Positions 1-12,041 are shown, numbered from the stretch's first letter. The stretch is 64,000 bases of DNA from Adiantum capillus-veneris (GCA_014529385.2 CM043945.1:156620741-156684740), one strand, 5' to 3'. The notes: generated by a model from the sequence alone, not told the origin. Numbers and translations are program-made.

Positions 1-481
1 AACCATCACTTCGGACAGATGAGGCCACCATCAAATTTAGCGCCTGGCAGCATACCATCGGCGTAAAAAGACACATCAAACCTATATTTCCACATCCACC
101 TCAATGCAGCCACACTTCATAGCCTCACTATCACCAGACCATGCACCAGCTCGCATATATATCACTGCATGGGCCATCTTCTACTGTCGACAGCATTTGT
201 CTGTATGAACGTATGAGTTGACAGTGGAAGTAGCCCGCCTTAAAGAAAAGAATCTGTGCATGCAAGCAAGAGTCAACAAGTCAAAGGAATCAATCTCAGT
301 CCGACTAACCCCAATAACTGCAACAACTTCTCAGAGAACCCAACAACAAGAGGCATCAGAAGAGCAACAAGACCTATTGAGTAGCATCACTACTTAGCTT
401 GAGAATTTATCTGTGCTTTTAATGCAATAAGGGCATGCACACAATCTCAATCAAGAGAAAGGGAGAGGACAATGAAGGTAA

Positions 482-1036
482 AACCAAGAATACCACTGCT
501 ATAATTCTGGGGAAGATGGCCATGGAATTTATTACTGCCCACACCCAAGGAGGCATAATTTTAACAGAGGAGCCATACAAAATCTGATTTCACCACCAAG
601 AGTAAGACCACCACCACCAAAGGCACCACAACAAGCACCACCTGTGAAAATTGTACAACCACCCGTTCAACCACATCCACCACCACCACCACAACCTCTC
701 ATTCCACCCTTACCTCCACCACTAGATGGCAACCAGGCAATAAGTGTCATCAGTCTTGAAGGTAAGGGAAAGGAGAAAGTGGAGGAGGATATGAAGGGAG
801 TTGAAAAAGGTAAGACCAAGTTTCAAGGAGTAGATGCCATGGGGGTAGAGTGCGCTAGGCATGGTGAATCTTCCCAAAAGGAAGAAAAGATGAAAAATAA
901 AGGGGAATCTAGCAAAAAGACGTCCAAGTCACGACCTAAAATTGATATAGTAGATTTCTCTTTGGGTGAATGTTTTAAACCATATGATTTGGTTCAAGAT
1001 ATTTTTGTGCAGGGCCCAAAAATCACATGGCCCTAG
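482..1036 (+). pseudogene. Element A gag remnant with degenerate zinc knuckle
   Basis: Gag packages retroelement RNA. At 497-538 the translation CYNSGEDGHGIYYC matches the spacing of a CCHC zinc knuckle (C-X2-C-X4-H-X4-C), but the second cysteine is serine. The knuckle is followed by a proline-rich stretch (about 640-720) and a lysine/glutamate-rich tail, which is open from 644 to 1036. Upstream sequence (1-480) probably holds more of gag but is too broken to follow. The protease remnant starts 56 bases downstream. Confidence 0.7.
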
Positions 1037-1092
1037 TTACCCCACCTAGCACCTGGGGTGAGGAGATAATGGACAAAGATGGTTAGCACGAG

Positions 1093-1758
1093 ATGACCAA
1101 AGCCAAAGATAGCTGGGGCTATCTTTGGGAGAATCTAGATGACATACTACCAGTGATGGATGCTCACATCAAAGGGCAACACATCTCCAATATCTACATC
1201 GATGGTGGCACACAAATATGCATCATGAGTGAAAAAATGATGCACCATCTGGGTTTAGAGGAGAGTAGGCCAGCACCATGCCGAGCCAAAATGACAAATA
1301 ATGTAAACGTTCAATGTGTTGGTGTTATAAGTGCGGTTAGGATAAAGGTGTTCAGCACCAAGTTAGAGGTGGACGTCTTTGTCATGCCACACAAAGGGGA
1401 GGGCTATCCTATCATTCTAGGGAGGACTTGGCTTATGGCTATGAGAGCTAAGCAGGACTGGGACACCAGCATAATCCAGATGAAGGATGCCAAAGGGAAG
1501 CCAATACTTTATGACATGAAGATAGTTCAGCAACACGACATGGATCTAGAAACCTCTATGGATGAGTTTTCTAGTAGTGACTCTTCAACCACTTCAGAGG
1601 AGGAGTCAACAGTAATTGAAGAAAGCGACAGTAGCATTGAGGTGATGGGGGTCATTCTCAAAGACCCTATGAGGATGGAGCAACCTTATGCATCATCATC
1701 GAACCAAGGGGAGACACTAGGTATACAACCTCTGGTAGAAGCAAGTAAGCTACATTGA
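1093..1758 (+). pseudogene. Element A retropepsin-like protease remnant
   Basis: The open stretch of 221 codons contains a retroviral-type aspartic protease. Its active-site region reads YIDGGTQICIMS, with D-G-G-T replacing the usual D-S/T-G. About 70 residues later comes the second signature, IILGRTWLMAM. The family cleaves Gag-Pol. The C-terminal third is serine/glutamate-rich and leads towards RT. It lies between gag and RT, the normal Ty3/gypsy order, which makes it a useful contrast with element G. Confidence 0.8.
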
Positions 1759-1954
1759 ATGCTCTCTAGTGAGTTGTGTGGGAAGGAGCGTGAAGATTAT
1801 ATTTTGATGCTAAGTAATTTTACCACATTGTTCATTAAAAATATGATAAAATCACTGGCATCACAGTAGTTCAACATCACATTAGGCTTAAGAAGTGAAG
1901 TAAACCCCTATAATGCAAAAGCTCAAACGATTAGGAGTAATTTAACAAGACACC

Positions 1955-3080
1955 TTGATCAAAGAGATAAGGAGAATCCTAGAACCAGGTTTCATCTATC
2001 CTATAGAAGACTCAGAGTGGGTCTCTCCAGTGGTACTCACACCAAATAAGAATGGTAAGTGGAGGGTTTGTGTTGATTACAAGCCCCTTAATGTAGCCAC
2101 AAAGAGGGACCATTTTCCTCTTCCTTTTCAAGATGAAAGTTCTTAATGAAGTAGCAGAACGTGAGCGATACACAGTATCAGGCTACTTTCAAATTAGCAC
2201 TGCTGAAGAAGATCAAAAGAAGACAACCTTCATCACACCATGGGGATGTTTTTCTTACAGAGTTATGGCTTTTGGTCTCACCAATGCTCCAGCCACTTTT
2301 CACTACTATGTGACATTTGTTTTTTAGCCATTCTTTGGAAAATCAATCCGTGTTTTTATTGATGAATTTTGTATTTATAGCTCCCACTCTCTTTATCTCG
2401 AGAAAGCTTATGAAGGTCTAGCTAGGCTGCAAGCTTTGGGTGGCCAACTCAATGTGGAGAAGTGCCACATTGGTGAAAGCAAGGCTACTATTCTTGGTCA
2501 TGTGATCTCTGCCAATGGCATTGAAGATGACCGAAGCAAGGTTCAAGCCTTGGTGGCTTTGCCCTCTCCCACCACAACAAAGGAGTTGGTCTCTTTTCAT
2601 CAAAAGGTGAGGTATTCGAGTAGGTTCATTCACCTTATCTCTCAAGTGGTTCTCCCTTTACAACAAGTTACCCATCAAGAGATCTTCACTTGGAGTGAAG
2701 AAAATGAGGTAAAACAAATTCTAGCATCACTTCCCACCATTGCACCTCCAAAGTGGGACAAGCCATTTTATGTAAACCCTAGTGTGGGCAATGACACACT
2801 TGGGGAGGTATTGATGCAAAAGGATCCTCAAACTTCTTTTAGGAATACTATCTACTTCTCTAGTTGCATGATGACTCCATCAAAAAAGGAATACACGACA
2901 GTGGAGCACATGGTGCTTGCATTAATGTTTGCTACCACAAACGTTCACTCTTATTTATTGTCTAGAACATTCATAATCTTAACAATGCAAGAAGTATTTC
3001 CTTATGTAATGCATCACATGGATGTTTCTTCTAGGATTTCCAAATGGCTCAAGAGGTTGCAAGAGTTTGACTACACAATG
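1955..3080 (+). pseudogene. Element A reverse transcriptase-RNase H remnant
   Basis: Three overlapping reading segments make up RT and RNase H. Positions 1955-2146 hold the RT N-terminal part (RVCVDYKPLNVATKRDHF). Positions 2133-2327 hold the substrate-binding region, ending [12 protein letters not shown]. The catalytic block follows in another frame with a decayed motif near 2350-2375. From 2436 the thumb (ILGHVISANGIE) and RNase H (GEVLMQ, KKEYTTVEHMVLAL) follow. The reading stops at DYTMCNI, exactly where element B's LTR starts at 3081, so insertion of B cut this gene. Confidence 0.85.
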
Positions 3081-3774
3081 TGTAACATTTAATGCACTAG
3101 TAACTTGTGTGTAGCGGAAATTGGTAACATAGTGAGCATTTCATTAAGAACAAGTTCCTAATGAGAAAAGATAGAGTACTGAAATTGAGAAATCAACATA
3201 GAAATTTACGCCTAGCTAATTTGGCATTGCCAATACTTGAAAAGAGAGAGAAATAGAACAATTGACAACAATTGAATACTGGATTTACATGGAGCAGGTC
3301 TCCCCTCCATAAAGGCTTTGTATTATAGCTTCGCCCATCAAAAAGACTTTTGTACAATACAATCTTTCTATTCCTTGATAAAACTAGTTGGTATAATGAA
3401 GATGGAAGCGTCATACACCAAATTATGCTTGAAAAACACACCTAGTGTCCCTATCCTTAGCCCCAAGACCTCACACACCTTCAAAAATGTTGAGAGCTAG
3501 CAGGGAATGAGGATAGATTGAGAGGAAGAAGAGGTATCTTACAAGAAAGAAGTATTCTCCTCACATAATCACTCTAATAGCATAACTTAGGTTAGTAATT
3601 AGAATGATAGAGGAGATGAGCATGCCATTGAAGCTTGGATCTTGGTTGGATTTGCATTCCATAGCCAAGAGTTGTTGGTGTAGGCCTCTACTTCTCAATG
3701 CTTGGAGAAGGAGATGGAGTTCTTGCTCAACACATAACATGTGTGCGTGTGTAGCAAAGTGCATAAATCTAAAA

Positions 3775-3782
<8 letters not shown>

Positions 3783-3842
<60 letters not shown>
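3783..3842. repeat. (CT)n microsatellite inside element B LTR
   Basis: About 60 bases of pure CT dinucleotides. Open frames across it encode only leucine-serine repeats and are not genes. The other long CT tract of the window (37879-37944) also lies just before an LTR end. Confidence 0.98.
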
Positions 3843-3845
<3 letters not shown>

Positions 3846-4290
3846 TCGACCCCTCTTGATTTTTACTCATGTTGGCCTGTCATTGGCACTTGCAAAGCTT
3901 GGCCAGTCACAAATTATTTGCATAATTGATAGCCTTGTGACATGTGCCCCCCTTTCCCATTTTGTAAGAGCTTTAGGTAATTAAATAATTCAACTAAACT
4001 GTCATTGGACCTCTTAGTCTTCAGGCCAATAGGAATCAGGCAAGCAAATGGGCTGGTGAATGCTCATTGGACCCCTTGGTAGACTGTCCAATAGTTTTCT
4101 TAGGAGCTTTATGTCTATTGGTTCTTTAATCAAGAATTTTTAAAATGATTATACTAATTTTACTCTAGCCTAATTCTCATCGGTCCACCTCTATGGCCAT
4201 CCAATAGGATTTGAGGGGAGGTTGGGGGCAAGTGGCCTAGGAGCCCGACATGTGTCCATTATTCCCTTTGTGTAAAGAGGAAGCATTGGA

Positions 4291-4316
4291 GTGTGTGTGT
4301 GTGTGTGTGTGTGTGT
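4291..4316. repeat. (GT)n microsatellite in element B LTR
   Basis: Thirteen GT units. The equivalent place in both LTRs of element E carries (AC)n in the opposite orientation, so the microsatellite belongs to the LTR family rather than arising here. Confidence 0.95.
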
Positions 4317-4694
4317 TTCTATCTCAAATTCTATTCTCATGGCTCGCCCCCTCCTTGATAGGGATGTGGGAAGACTTTTTAGTCTTCCCATGACCATCCA
4401 ATTTTTCCCTATATTGGCCTTTGGACAATTGAATAAATAAATTAGAAACCTTAGCTTATGGAAGTATTAATGGAGCTAAACCTTAGGTATTTTAGGCCCT
4501 ATTGAAGTATATTTCTCTTTTACACATTGTCCCCCCTTTGGATCCCTATTTTCTCTCCTTTGGATCCCTGTAGAGACTAGTCTGGTAGCCTTACCAATAT
4601 TCTAGCTTTTACTCGCTTGGTACTTCCCCATATTAAATGATCAGTTTAACATGAGAAAATCATTTGGGAGTTCTGGATATTAGTTTTTATGGCA

Positions 4695-5049
4695 TTACCT
4701 CTGTCTTGAAATCATAGTCTTCCTTGACTAATGAGCTAGAGAAGATAAAGCCTAATTATTAGTCCATTTGCTAGCGAGTAGAGGATCCCTGTTTTACCCT
4801 ATGACACCGTTCCAAAATGGATGGCTAGTCCATTTGGTGCTTGAGAGCCTTAGCTGCCGCAAGCGTGTTTGCACATTAGTCTATGTCAATCTTCCATCAT
4901 AGAGTGACAAGCTCTACTTGGTATTTGGGAGACGTCGTCTCCACAAACATGATCCTAAGCATGCATACTAATCAACATGTGCACACAATAAAGAAAAGGA
5001 GAGTCTTATAAGACAAAAAAATTGTTCATTTATACATATTTACATTTGC
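4695..5049 (-). other. Element B 3' untranslated spacer with polypurine tract
   Basis: Next to the LTR the minus strand reads CAAGACAGAGGTAA (4695-4708). This matches the polypurine tract of element E (32671-32683) that primes plus-strand DNA. The rest of the spacer, up to the end of the integrase tail, holds no ORF that I recognise. Confidence 0.7.
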
Positions 5050-5512
5050 TTACTGTAGGGAGTCATTGTAAGCATTGACAAGGTTTAGATTATCCTTTAA
5101 TTGTATGCCTTGCATCCATCTAGCATCTTCAAAAGTATAATTTTTAAACTCGATATCATCGGATAGTCTTACCACCTTGTAATACCTTGTCTTCGTGTCC
5201 GAGATTGTACTTGGGTTGCAACACCTCTTCTTCGTCCTCGATCTCCGGTGGGTCTTCAATGATTGCTTGTTGAGGTGGCTCTCCTTTGTAAGGCTTTAAT
5301 AGGCTCACGTGGAAAGCATTGTGCATGAGCCAATGGTTGGATAACTTGATTTGATAGGTCATCTCATTGTTTGGCCTAAGAATCTGAAAGGGACCATAGT
5401 ACCTTTTTGCTAACTTAGCATAGTACTTTTGGTGTCCTGTAGGATTCTTATCCGTTGTGTGCCTTAATCGAGCCTTGGGAAAACTTGAGCAAGACCCAAT
5501 CATTTTGTTCAA
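5050..5512 (-). pseudogene. Element B integrase C-terminus with chromodomain-like tail
   Basis: Two reading segments (5156-5512, then 5050-5259) joined by a frame change. The first holds the integrase C-terminal module (KYYAKLAKRYYGPFQIL, NAFHVSLLKPYKGEPP). The second keeps the end of the chromodomain-like tail (FKNYTFEDARWMQGI), which in chromoviruses guides integration to particular chromatin. Element E has the same region unbroken at its 3' end. This copy cannot encode an intact protein. Confidence 0.85.
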
Positions 5513-5743
5513 AGGCTAGGGATTTTTTGTGCTTATCAGCAAACAACCTTTTTCTTTTGCTATTATATGGATATAGCATCCTTAATCTTTTGAAAATATT
5601 CTTGCAGGTCTTGGCTATATTCATCTACAGCAACGATCTTCCCATGTACCTTGAGTAGAGGGACTTTTTGATCTTATCTATATCACCTCAAAAGGTGGTT
5701 TTCCCATGGAAGTATGTATAGTGTTATTGTAAGCATACTCCAC

Positions 5744-6256
5744 TTAGGGTAAGTACTTCTCCCATTGGGACTTTTGATCTACTTCTGTGACATAAGCTTT
5801 TAGTAGATCAAGAATTGTTAGGTTAGCTTTTTCACTTTGGCCATCCGTTTGGGGATGATAGGCCAAAGAGAAGTTTAGCCTTGTACCTAAATTCTTGAAG
5901 AGATCCTTCCAAAAATTACTGGTCATTCTAGGATCTCTATCCGACATTCTAGACATTGGCAAGCCATGGTATTTGAAGATTTGTGATATAAAGAGGGTTG
6001 CCATTTGATGGGCTTTAATAGTCTTTTTGACAGGTATGAAATGTGCTTGTTTGCTAAATCTGTCTACTACCGTCCATATTCCTGTATTCCCATGGATAGA
6101 CTTGGGCACTCCAAAGATAAAATCCATGGATATGCTCTCCCCTGGAGAATTAAGGATTGGCAAAGGTTGAAGCAATCTAGGTTGCTTCCCTCTATAAAAC
6201 TTTGTCTTTTGGCATACCATACATTTTGAGCCAAACTCTTGTATGTTTTCTTTCAT
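5744..6256 (-). pseudogene. Element B integrase catalytic core
   Basis: This 170-codon segment covers the CX2C half of the zinc-binding domain (KCMVCQKT) and the DDE core. The first Asp is in SISMDFIFGVP, the second in MSDRDPRM, and the Glu in TDGQSEKAN. Where element E has an in-frame TAG, B reads LLQPLPIL with a glutamine CAA codon, so B documents the ancestral residue. The gene is broken on both sides. Confidence 0.9.
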
Positions 6257-6340
6257 AGAAAAACAATAGAGATATGTTTCTATCCCTTTTAGGGTAGACT
6301 GAATCCCTCTATGCCCCCCACATAAGCAGGAGAATGAGAT

Positions 6341-7500
6341 TCATACATGACAAAGTGAGTTAGTAATGCATAGTCTATTGCCATAGAGAAGATAACCATC
6401 TTGTAGGGTAAATGGTTCTTCATTCTTCCCTAGTGCAAGGGCTGAAATCACATCTCTACAATCGGGATGGATAGCGTAAGCATCTATCATAGAAGATATA
6501 CCATTGTGAGTTGCTATGGATACCGCATTCACTCTCGGCCATCTTGAGAGTGCATCGGCTACTTGATTATGGTTTCCAGCAATGTGAGCAATATGAAAAT
6601 GGAATTTCAAAAGAAAATTTTCCCACCTCATTTGTTTGTAGGAGAGCCTGGTCTGCGCCATGAAGTACTTAAGGCTTTGGTGATCCGTTCACAGAATGAA
6701 AGGAGTCCCCAGTAGATAGTGCTTCCATAAATCTAGAGCATGTAGAACTACTAAGAGTTCTTTCTCATATATGCCTAGAGATTTCTCAACAGGGTCGAGC
6801 CTTCGACTTTCATAGGCTATGGCATGCCCTATTGGAGCAAAACATCTCTAAGGCAATCACCACAAGTGTCACATTGGAACACAAATGGCTTTGAGAGATC
6901 CGGGAGTGTAGGCACAGGTTGAGAGATAAGCTTCTCTTTAAGCTTTTTGAAAGCATTGTTCTCCTTGGTGGACCATATATACCTAGCATTTTTCTTTTTC
7001 AGGTCATGTAATGGTCCCACAATTTGTGAGAATTTTTCTATGAAGCGTGCACACATATCTATAAAGCTTCTTAGTTCGTGTAGATTCCTTGGATTAGGCC
7101 ATCCTTTTATTACCTCTAGCTTTGTGGATCCATTTGAATGCCATCTTGAGAGATAATGTGACCTAAATACTGAATCTCTTGTAAGTAAAATTTACTTTTC
7201 TTTTGGTTAATATGAAGTTTAGTCTCTCGTAAAACTTGAAATATTACCTGGAGGTGTTGCTTGTGTTCATGAAATAGAGTAGATGATTATATCATCAAAG
7301 AACACTCCTCTATAGGTTTGATGAGGCCTGAGTAGCTTCTCCATAAAGCGGTTAAATGTGGCTGGTGCATTGGTCAAGCCAAAAGGCATGACAATGCACT
7401 CATAAAGACCAGACATAGTGTGAAATGCGGTCTTTACAATGTCTTGATCAACTATCCTTATTTGATGGTAGCCACTTTTTAGGTCAATCCTACTGAAGTA
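6341..7500 (-). pseudogene. Element B RT thumb and RNase H
   Basis: Minus-strand segments at about 7157-7500 (RT palm, readable as [29 protein letters not shown]), 6829-7056 (ARFIEKFSQIVGPLHDL, RNase H start FQCDTCGDCLRDVLLQ) and 6341-6661 (HIAGNHNQVADALSRWP, then the approach to integrase). Stops and frameshifts separate them. The upstream edge at 7500 is the target-site duplication of the MULE-like insertion, which splits the RT just before the palm. Confidence 0.85.
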
Positions 7501-7656
7501 GGTCGACCCCTAGGGGATTCACCATGGAAAACTTATTTTACCACATAGGTGTAAGGGACGGGTTTTTTTTACAAGTTACATAAGTGTATAAGTTAGGGAC
7601 AGGTCCCCAATCATTTATCTCTTAAGCTTAAAAATAAGGGAGGGGTATCATATTTA

Positions 7657-7681
7657 GGGGGGGGGGGGGGGGGGGGGGGGG
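7657..7681 (+). repeat. 25-base guanine tract
   Basis: An uninterrupted run of about 25 G followed by CGGGCGGAGGGGG, inside the MULE-like insertion. It could form a G-quadruplex. The exact length of such a run is often unreliable in assemblies. Confidence 0.9.
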
Positions 7682-7970
7682 CGGGCGGAGGGGGACTTGA
7701 CTCGAATCGATTACTTATAACGATTGGTCACCGGTGTGCACTAGAACTTGGATGAGTTTTTGGGAGGTTTTTTATCAAGCCACACATCAAATTTTGCTCA
7801 AGCCGGTCATAAATAAGGACTGATATGGAGCAGGTCAAGCGTTGATTTACACCAACTTTGATGCGTCAAAATTGAGTAGCCAGAGTATAAGCTGATTGGG
7901 CACATAGATTGAAAGTCAAACTAAGACACATTGAGTGTACATTTAGTTATCAATAGAAGTGGTTCCTTAG

Positions 7971-9292
7971 CACTAGGTTGGTAATGGGACACTTTTATGT
8001 CCTGTTAAGTGACCATTTTCCTTGAATTATGTCAAGAGTTTCAAAATGTATTTTGAGGTGCTATCTATCTAGAAAATTGTCTCATGAGCTGAAAAAAACT
8101 CGACATTTTTTTGGAATATCAATTCCATCTTTAACATTGTCCTTGCACAACATTTCACAACCTAAACTGTGTGAAAAAACGGGTCCTGTTTTTGGCATTT
8201 TTCAACTTTTTGCAACTATACCACTCTAGAATTCATGTTTGTGAGGTCTATAATGCTAGAGAACTATATTTAGTAGTCCTCAACATGTCCTGATTCTTCT
8301 AGGGAGAAATAAATATTAAAGTTGTAAGTTATGACCAAATTACAAAAATTGTCAAATCTTGTTTTTTAGCCAATTTTAGCTCTTCTATTATTTTTTTGGT
8401 GGATTTCATGATATGCGAATGCATTTTTGATTTTCTATATCGCATATTGTAACATAAAGCTAACATTCCTTGAGTTTTGGGGCACCCAATACCCTATTTT
8501 GCATAGTACACAACGATGGTTGATTTTTTCAATTATAGAAGAAAAAGAAACATTCTAGTATATCAAGTATAGCTTCTTCAATATTGTTAGTTTCTCGTGA
8601 CAACTACATGAATTTTGTAGGTAGTAACCATATCTAGTCATAAAGATCAAATTTGGCTAGATATTGAATAGTTTCTATGGGATTCTACAACTCATAATGT
8701 TGAACCCATTTTTTTCATGTTTGGCTGTATTTAACACTTCATCTTTGTCCCCAAGATTCCCCTTGGTAAGAGATGTATTATTCTTTTGACATGCTCCATG
8801 GCTCCTTATGAACATAAAGGACAATAGGGAACTAAGAAAACATGCATATATTATTTGTATTGAGCGTTGCTATAGAAACTTTGATGATAGATTTGCAGAA
8901 TGGTAAAAATTCAACTTTTTTGTACCTATTTATTTTGGCAAAACAAAAAATAGTGAGTGAGAAGCAATCATATGTTCTGATCACCAACCCATTGAAGTTA
9001 ACTAGGGAAATTATCTCAAGTCCTACAAAAATCCCTAATCTTATTTTTATGCAACAAAACATAAGAAATGACTGTTTTGATGAAAATTCACTGGTCCATC
9101 AACTTTGGAGGCTTGGTGTGACCAAAAGATGAGAAATTTTACAAGTTTCTTATTTTTTCCATGTTTAGTAGGACTTGAACTATAACCTCATGAAAGGATT
9201 TTACAAAATGAGTGGATCTACTATGGTTTTGGAGGTTTTTTTCAAAACTCTGAAAGGACACTTTTATGTCCTATTAGGTTACCAACCTAGTG
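7971..9292 (+). mobile_element. CACTAG-ended TIR element, copy 1 (1322 bp)
   Basis: Starts CACTAGGTTGGTAA and ends with its reverse complement TTACCAACCTAGTG, flanked by TTAG on both sides (7967-7970, 9293-9296). Just inside each end lies the near-palindrome GGACACTTTTATGTCC. The interior is AT-rich; its short open frames match nothing I recognise, so it is probably non-autonomous. A second copy in opposite orientation lies at 12462-13799 and matches along its length. The superfamily is unclear; see the finding. Confidence 0.85.
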
Positions 9293-9536
9293 TTAGTACA
9301 TTGCCAATCACTACGCTACACACTCTTTGACTAGTTTTACTCAATTAGATCATGTGAGACCTAACTTTTATATGTAAGATAGGGGTATGATAGTTTTCTT
9401 CATTGATTGTTGTATAAGCATAGAAAGGGGAGTCATATTCCCTAATATGAGTCATATACAGGGGTTTTATCAAAGTTATCCGCTCGCAGGTGGCGTCCCA
9501 TTTTGTATATAGAGTGAATCCCCCGGAGGTCAACCC

Positions 9537-10331
9537 TTGTAGCTTATCAAATAGGCCTTCTATCCATGGAACGGTAAATGTACTCTTGATAGTGATCCTA
9601 TTTAGTGCTCTATTGTCGACACACATACGATATGTTCCGTCTTTCTTTTGCACCAATAACACTGGTGAAAAAAATGGAGATGATCTAGGCCTAAGCATGC
9701 CCTTCTCAACTAGCTCATGCACTTGCCACATAATCTCCTCTTGTTGAGCTTGGGAAACTCCATAAGGAGGTTTATTAGGCGGTGAACTTCCTGGAAGAAG
9801 TTCAATTGCATGGTTGCCATTGCCTCGTTTGGGAGGTATTTTACAAGGGATATCGTCAAAAAAAACATCTTGGAACCCCGTGAGGAAATTGGATAACTCT
9901 AATTCCTTTTGATTGTTTATATTTTCTTTTGCTAAAGCACTAGGTTCATTTTGAGAATCTTTAACAAAAATCATGTACACAGAAATAGAGCTCTTTATTG
10001 ACTTATTGAACGCTTGCTTATGTACAAGAGGTATGGTACTACCCAACTCCTTAGCATCTATGTACATATCTTTTTCCCTGAACCTAAAGTAGATTTGACT
10101 TTCAGGGAATTTAACATTGGCAGCCATGCAATCAAACCATGGGGCCCCTAGGATTACATCCTCGTGCTTGAGAGGAGAGATAAAGAAATCATCCTTGTCC
10201 ACATAGCTTTGGATAGGGAGCCTCAATCTCCCAATTAAGGGAGTGACTGAGGCTTCTTGCCCCTTGAAAGCACCATCGACAAGTAGAAAATCTCCCATCT
10301 CATAGGCTTGGATTCCTAGCTTGGTGGCCAA
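9537..10331 (-). pseudogene. Element B protease and RT N-terminus
   Basis: A minus-strand open segment holds the C-terminal part of the protease domain (VILGAPWFDCMAANVKF), then the linker FLTGFQDVFFDDIP, then RT (KDGTYRMCVDNRALNRI, FDKLQG). The linker glutamine (CAA) is the residue that is a TAA stop in element E. RT breaks off at the MULE-like insertion. The open frame then runs on into the insertion to 9345, and those residues are not part of the gene. Confidence 0.88.
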
Positions 10332-12041
10332 CTATGTGGATCTGAAATTGTGAGTAGAACTAACGTCAAAGAAAATAAAAGAATCATGTTCTCTTACCTT
10401 TCCCCAAGCATGACATAGAGGAGATCCTTTGTGATGAGCATCCTCTTTTTGAATTTCAACCAAGGTAGCTCTAGGAGGATCATTACATGTATTCTTGTGG
10501 AGGCAAGCATGATAGGCATGCACTTGCTCCCCGCACTTGAAACAACGGTTATATTTTTTATAACACTCTAGTTCTTCAGGAGAGAGTTTATTTTTGCCTT
10601 TATAAAATCCCTTCTCCTTAGCTTTATGGTCGTTGGCATTGTTTTTGGGAGACTTTTGGACGTTGTCCTTCCTCTAAGGCTCATTATGTTTCTTGTTTTC
10701 TGTGGGCTTAAGATTTCTCATAGCCCCTTGTTGGAAGTTGATTTCTGAAGCCTCCATGGTATGGTGTATGACTACAAATATGGTGTGTGGCCTTTGGGAG
10801 CTAACATACTCCACCATATCCTCTATTAAACCCGCACAAAATTGTTGTTTTTTCTCTCCAAAATCCATCTTTTTGAAGACAGTGGCTTTGAGATGTAAAT
10901 CCAAAACTTGTCTTCATATTTGTGAATAGATTTGTAGGGAGAGAGCTTAAAGCTTCGCCATTTAGTGAGTACTTTGTCTTTGGCATCGGTAGCCAAAAAC
11001 TACTTCATAATGGAAGCTCTTATAGCTTTGAAGTTCCATGTTTGTGGAGCTTCAATGTTTTCTTGTAGGCTAGACCACCATTGCCTGGCGGACTTTTGAA
11101 AATGCATAGCTACATGGAATAGCTAAGAGGACTCCATGAATCCCTCATCATAAAACAACGCATCGAAATATTGGATAAAGGCCAAGACTTTGTCTGTAGC
11201 ACCAAAGGTGCCATCATAGGTAAGGAAACAGATGTTCTTTCCTCCCTCTTTGAAATATTTGAGCTTGCACGACCTCTTCTAGGTGGCATAGGATTTCATT
11301 TTAGGTGCTTCAAGATGTGCACCATCACTTAATTCATGAGAGGAAGAGTATGAGGAGGATGGAGACTCTTTCTTGCCTTTTTCTTCCCTTATTGCTCCTT
11401 GTTTGCACCATCACTTTCTTCAAAAGAGGAAGAGGATGAAGAAAATGGAGAAGAGGGTGATGTCTATTTTGCCTTTTTCTTCTCTTGTTTTCTCTCGTCC
11501 CTCTTTGAATTATGGTGTAGAGAAGTATGCGATGGTCGTCTCCGTTTAAAGGTGCTGGAGAGCGTTTTGCCCGCCGTCTTCGTGGAGCCATCTCCACCGA
11601 GGTGGCTGGAGACTCACTTCTCTCTCGTTCTTTTGGTGGAGGATTATTGTTGAAACTTGGGTTCTCCTTTGGGAAGGAGATGCATGATTGAATAGTGGAT
11701 TTTTGAGCCGTTCGTATGGATTCTTGTCTTCTTCCCTTATCAGAGAGAGTCCTCTTTTGGAAGTCTCACTAGGAGGCTTCCTAGGTACTCTCTCTTCTTC
11801 GTGGGGAGTTTGGACAATACCATGGGTGTGCAATTGCTATAGCACTTCACCTTGGAGGGGATGGGTTTCTCAGGGCTTGTTGAAGCCTAGAAACAAGATA
11901 GTTTACAAGCATAGGGACATCATTAGTTGCTCTTTCATTAGCAAAATCAAAGCTATCAACATTCATTTCAATCTCTTTTCTTTTGTAAGCCATACTAGAA
12001 AATTTTAGGTGTAAACTTTTACTTGTACTTTGGCACTTCAA
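10332..12041 (-). pseudogene. Element B gag (frameshifted)
   Basis: Reading starts near 12041 with MNVDSFDFANERATNDVP, matching the start of the element E gag. It continues through a basic, serine/arginine-rich stretch (about 11330-11830), capsid-like sequence around 10674-11300 (DLHLKATVFKKMDF) and a degraded zinc knuckle (about 10520-10550). It reaches the start of the protease in the 10332-10523 segment. The usual protease motif is degraded (FFDVSSTHNF). Several frame changes and stops break it. Confidence 0.8.

Larger units (their letters stand above)
1..3080 (+). mobile_element. Element A: truncated Ty3/gypsy retrotransposon
   Basis: Remains of gag, protease, reverse transcriptase and RNase H follow one another on the + strand in the usual Ty3/gypsy order. 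The RT block (GFIYPIEDSEWVSP, then CVDYKPLN, DHFPLPF) reads like the Athila/Tat branch. The 5' end lies outside the window. The 3' end is cut in the RNase H domain at 3080, where the LTR of element B begins, so integrase and the 3' LTR are missing. Every domain carries stops or frame changes, so the copy is dead. Family assignment is by motif reading only. Confidence 0.85.
3081..4694 (-). repeat. Element B 3' LTR (1614 bp)
   Basis: On the minus strand it begins TGCCATAAAAACTAATATCC, matching the start of the element E LTR (TGTCATAAAATCTAATATC), and ends in ...TTAAATGTTACA. The outer 330 bases match 14002-14330, the other LTR of B. It carries a (CT)n tract (3783-3842) and a (GT)n tract (4291-4316); the latter sits where E's LTRs carry (AC)n. 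LTRs normally hold the promoter and polyadenylation signals; none is clear enough to mark. Confidence 0.9.
7510..9527. mobile_element. MULE-like TIR insertion (2018 bp) within element B RT
   Basis: Flanking 9-mers ggtcgaccc (7501-7509) and ggtcaaccc (9528-9536) differ at one base. They replace one 9-bp stretch in the matching RT of element E (ggtagagcc on this strand). Inward from them the ends read CTAGGGGATTCACC and TCCGGGGGATTCACT, a short terminal inverted repeat. A 9-bp target duplication with TIRs is the hallmark of Mutator-like elements. Without the nested CACTAG element it is about 0.69 kb, with no transposase, so non-autonomous. Class assignment rests on the duplication length. Confidence 0.65.

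Noticed and set aside
3604-3984. Protein with long Leu-Ser repeat
   Set aside because: It is just translation of the (CT)n microsatellite in an LTR.
8029-9132. Small proteins conserved between 8029-9132 and 12622-13723
   Set aside because: They are conserved only because the TIR element is duplicated; no known motif and no sign of coding constraint.
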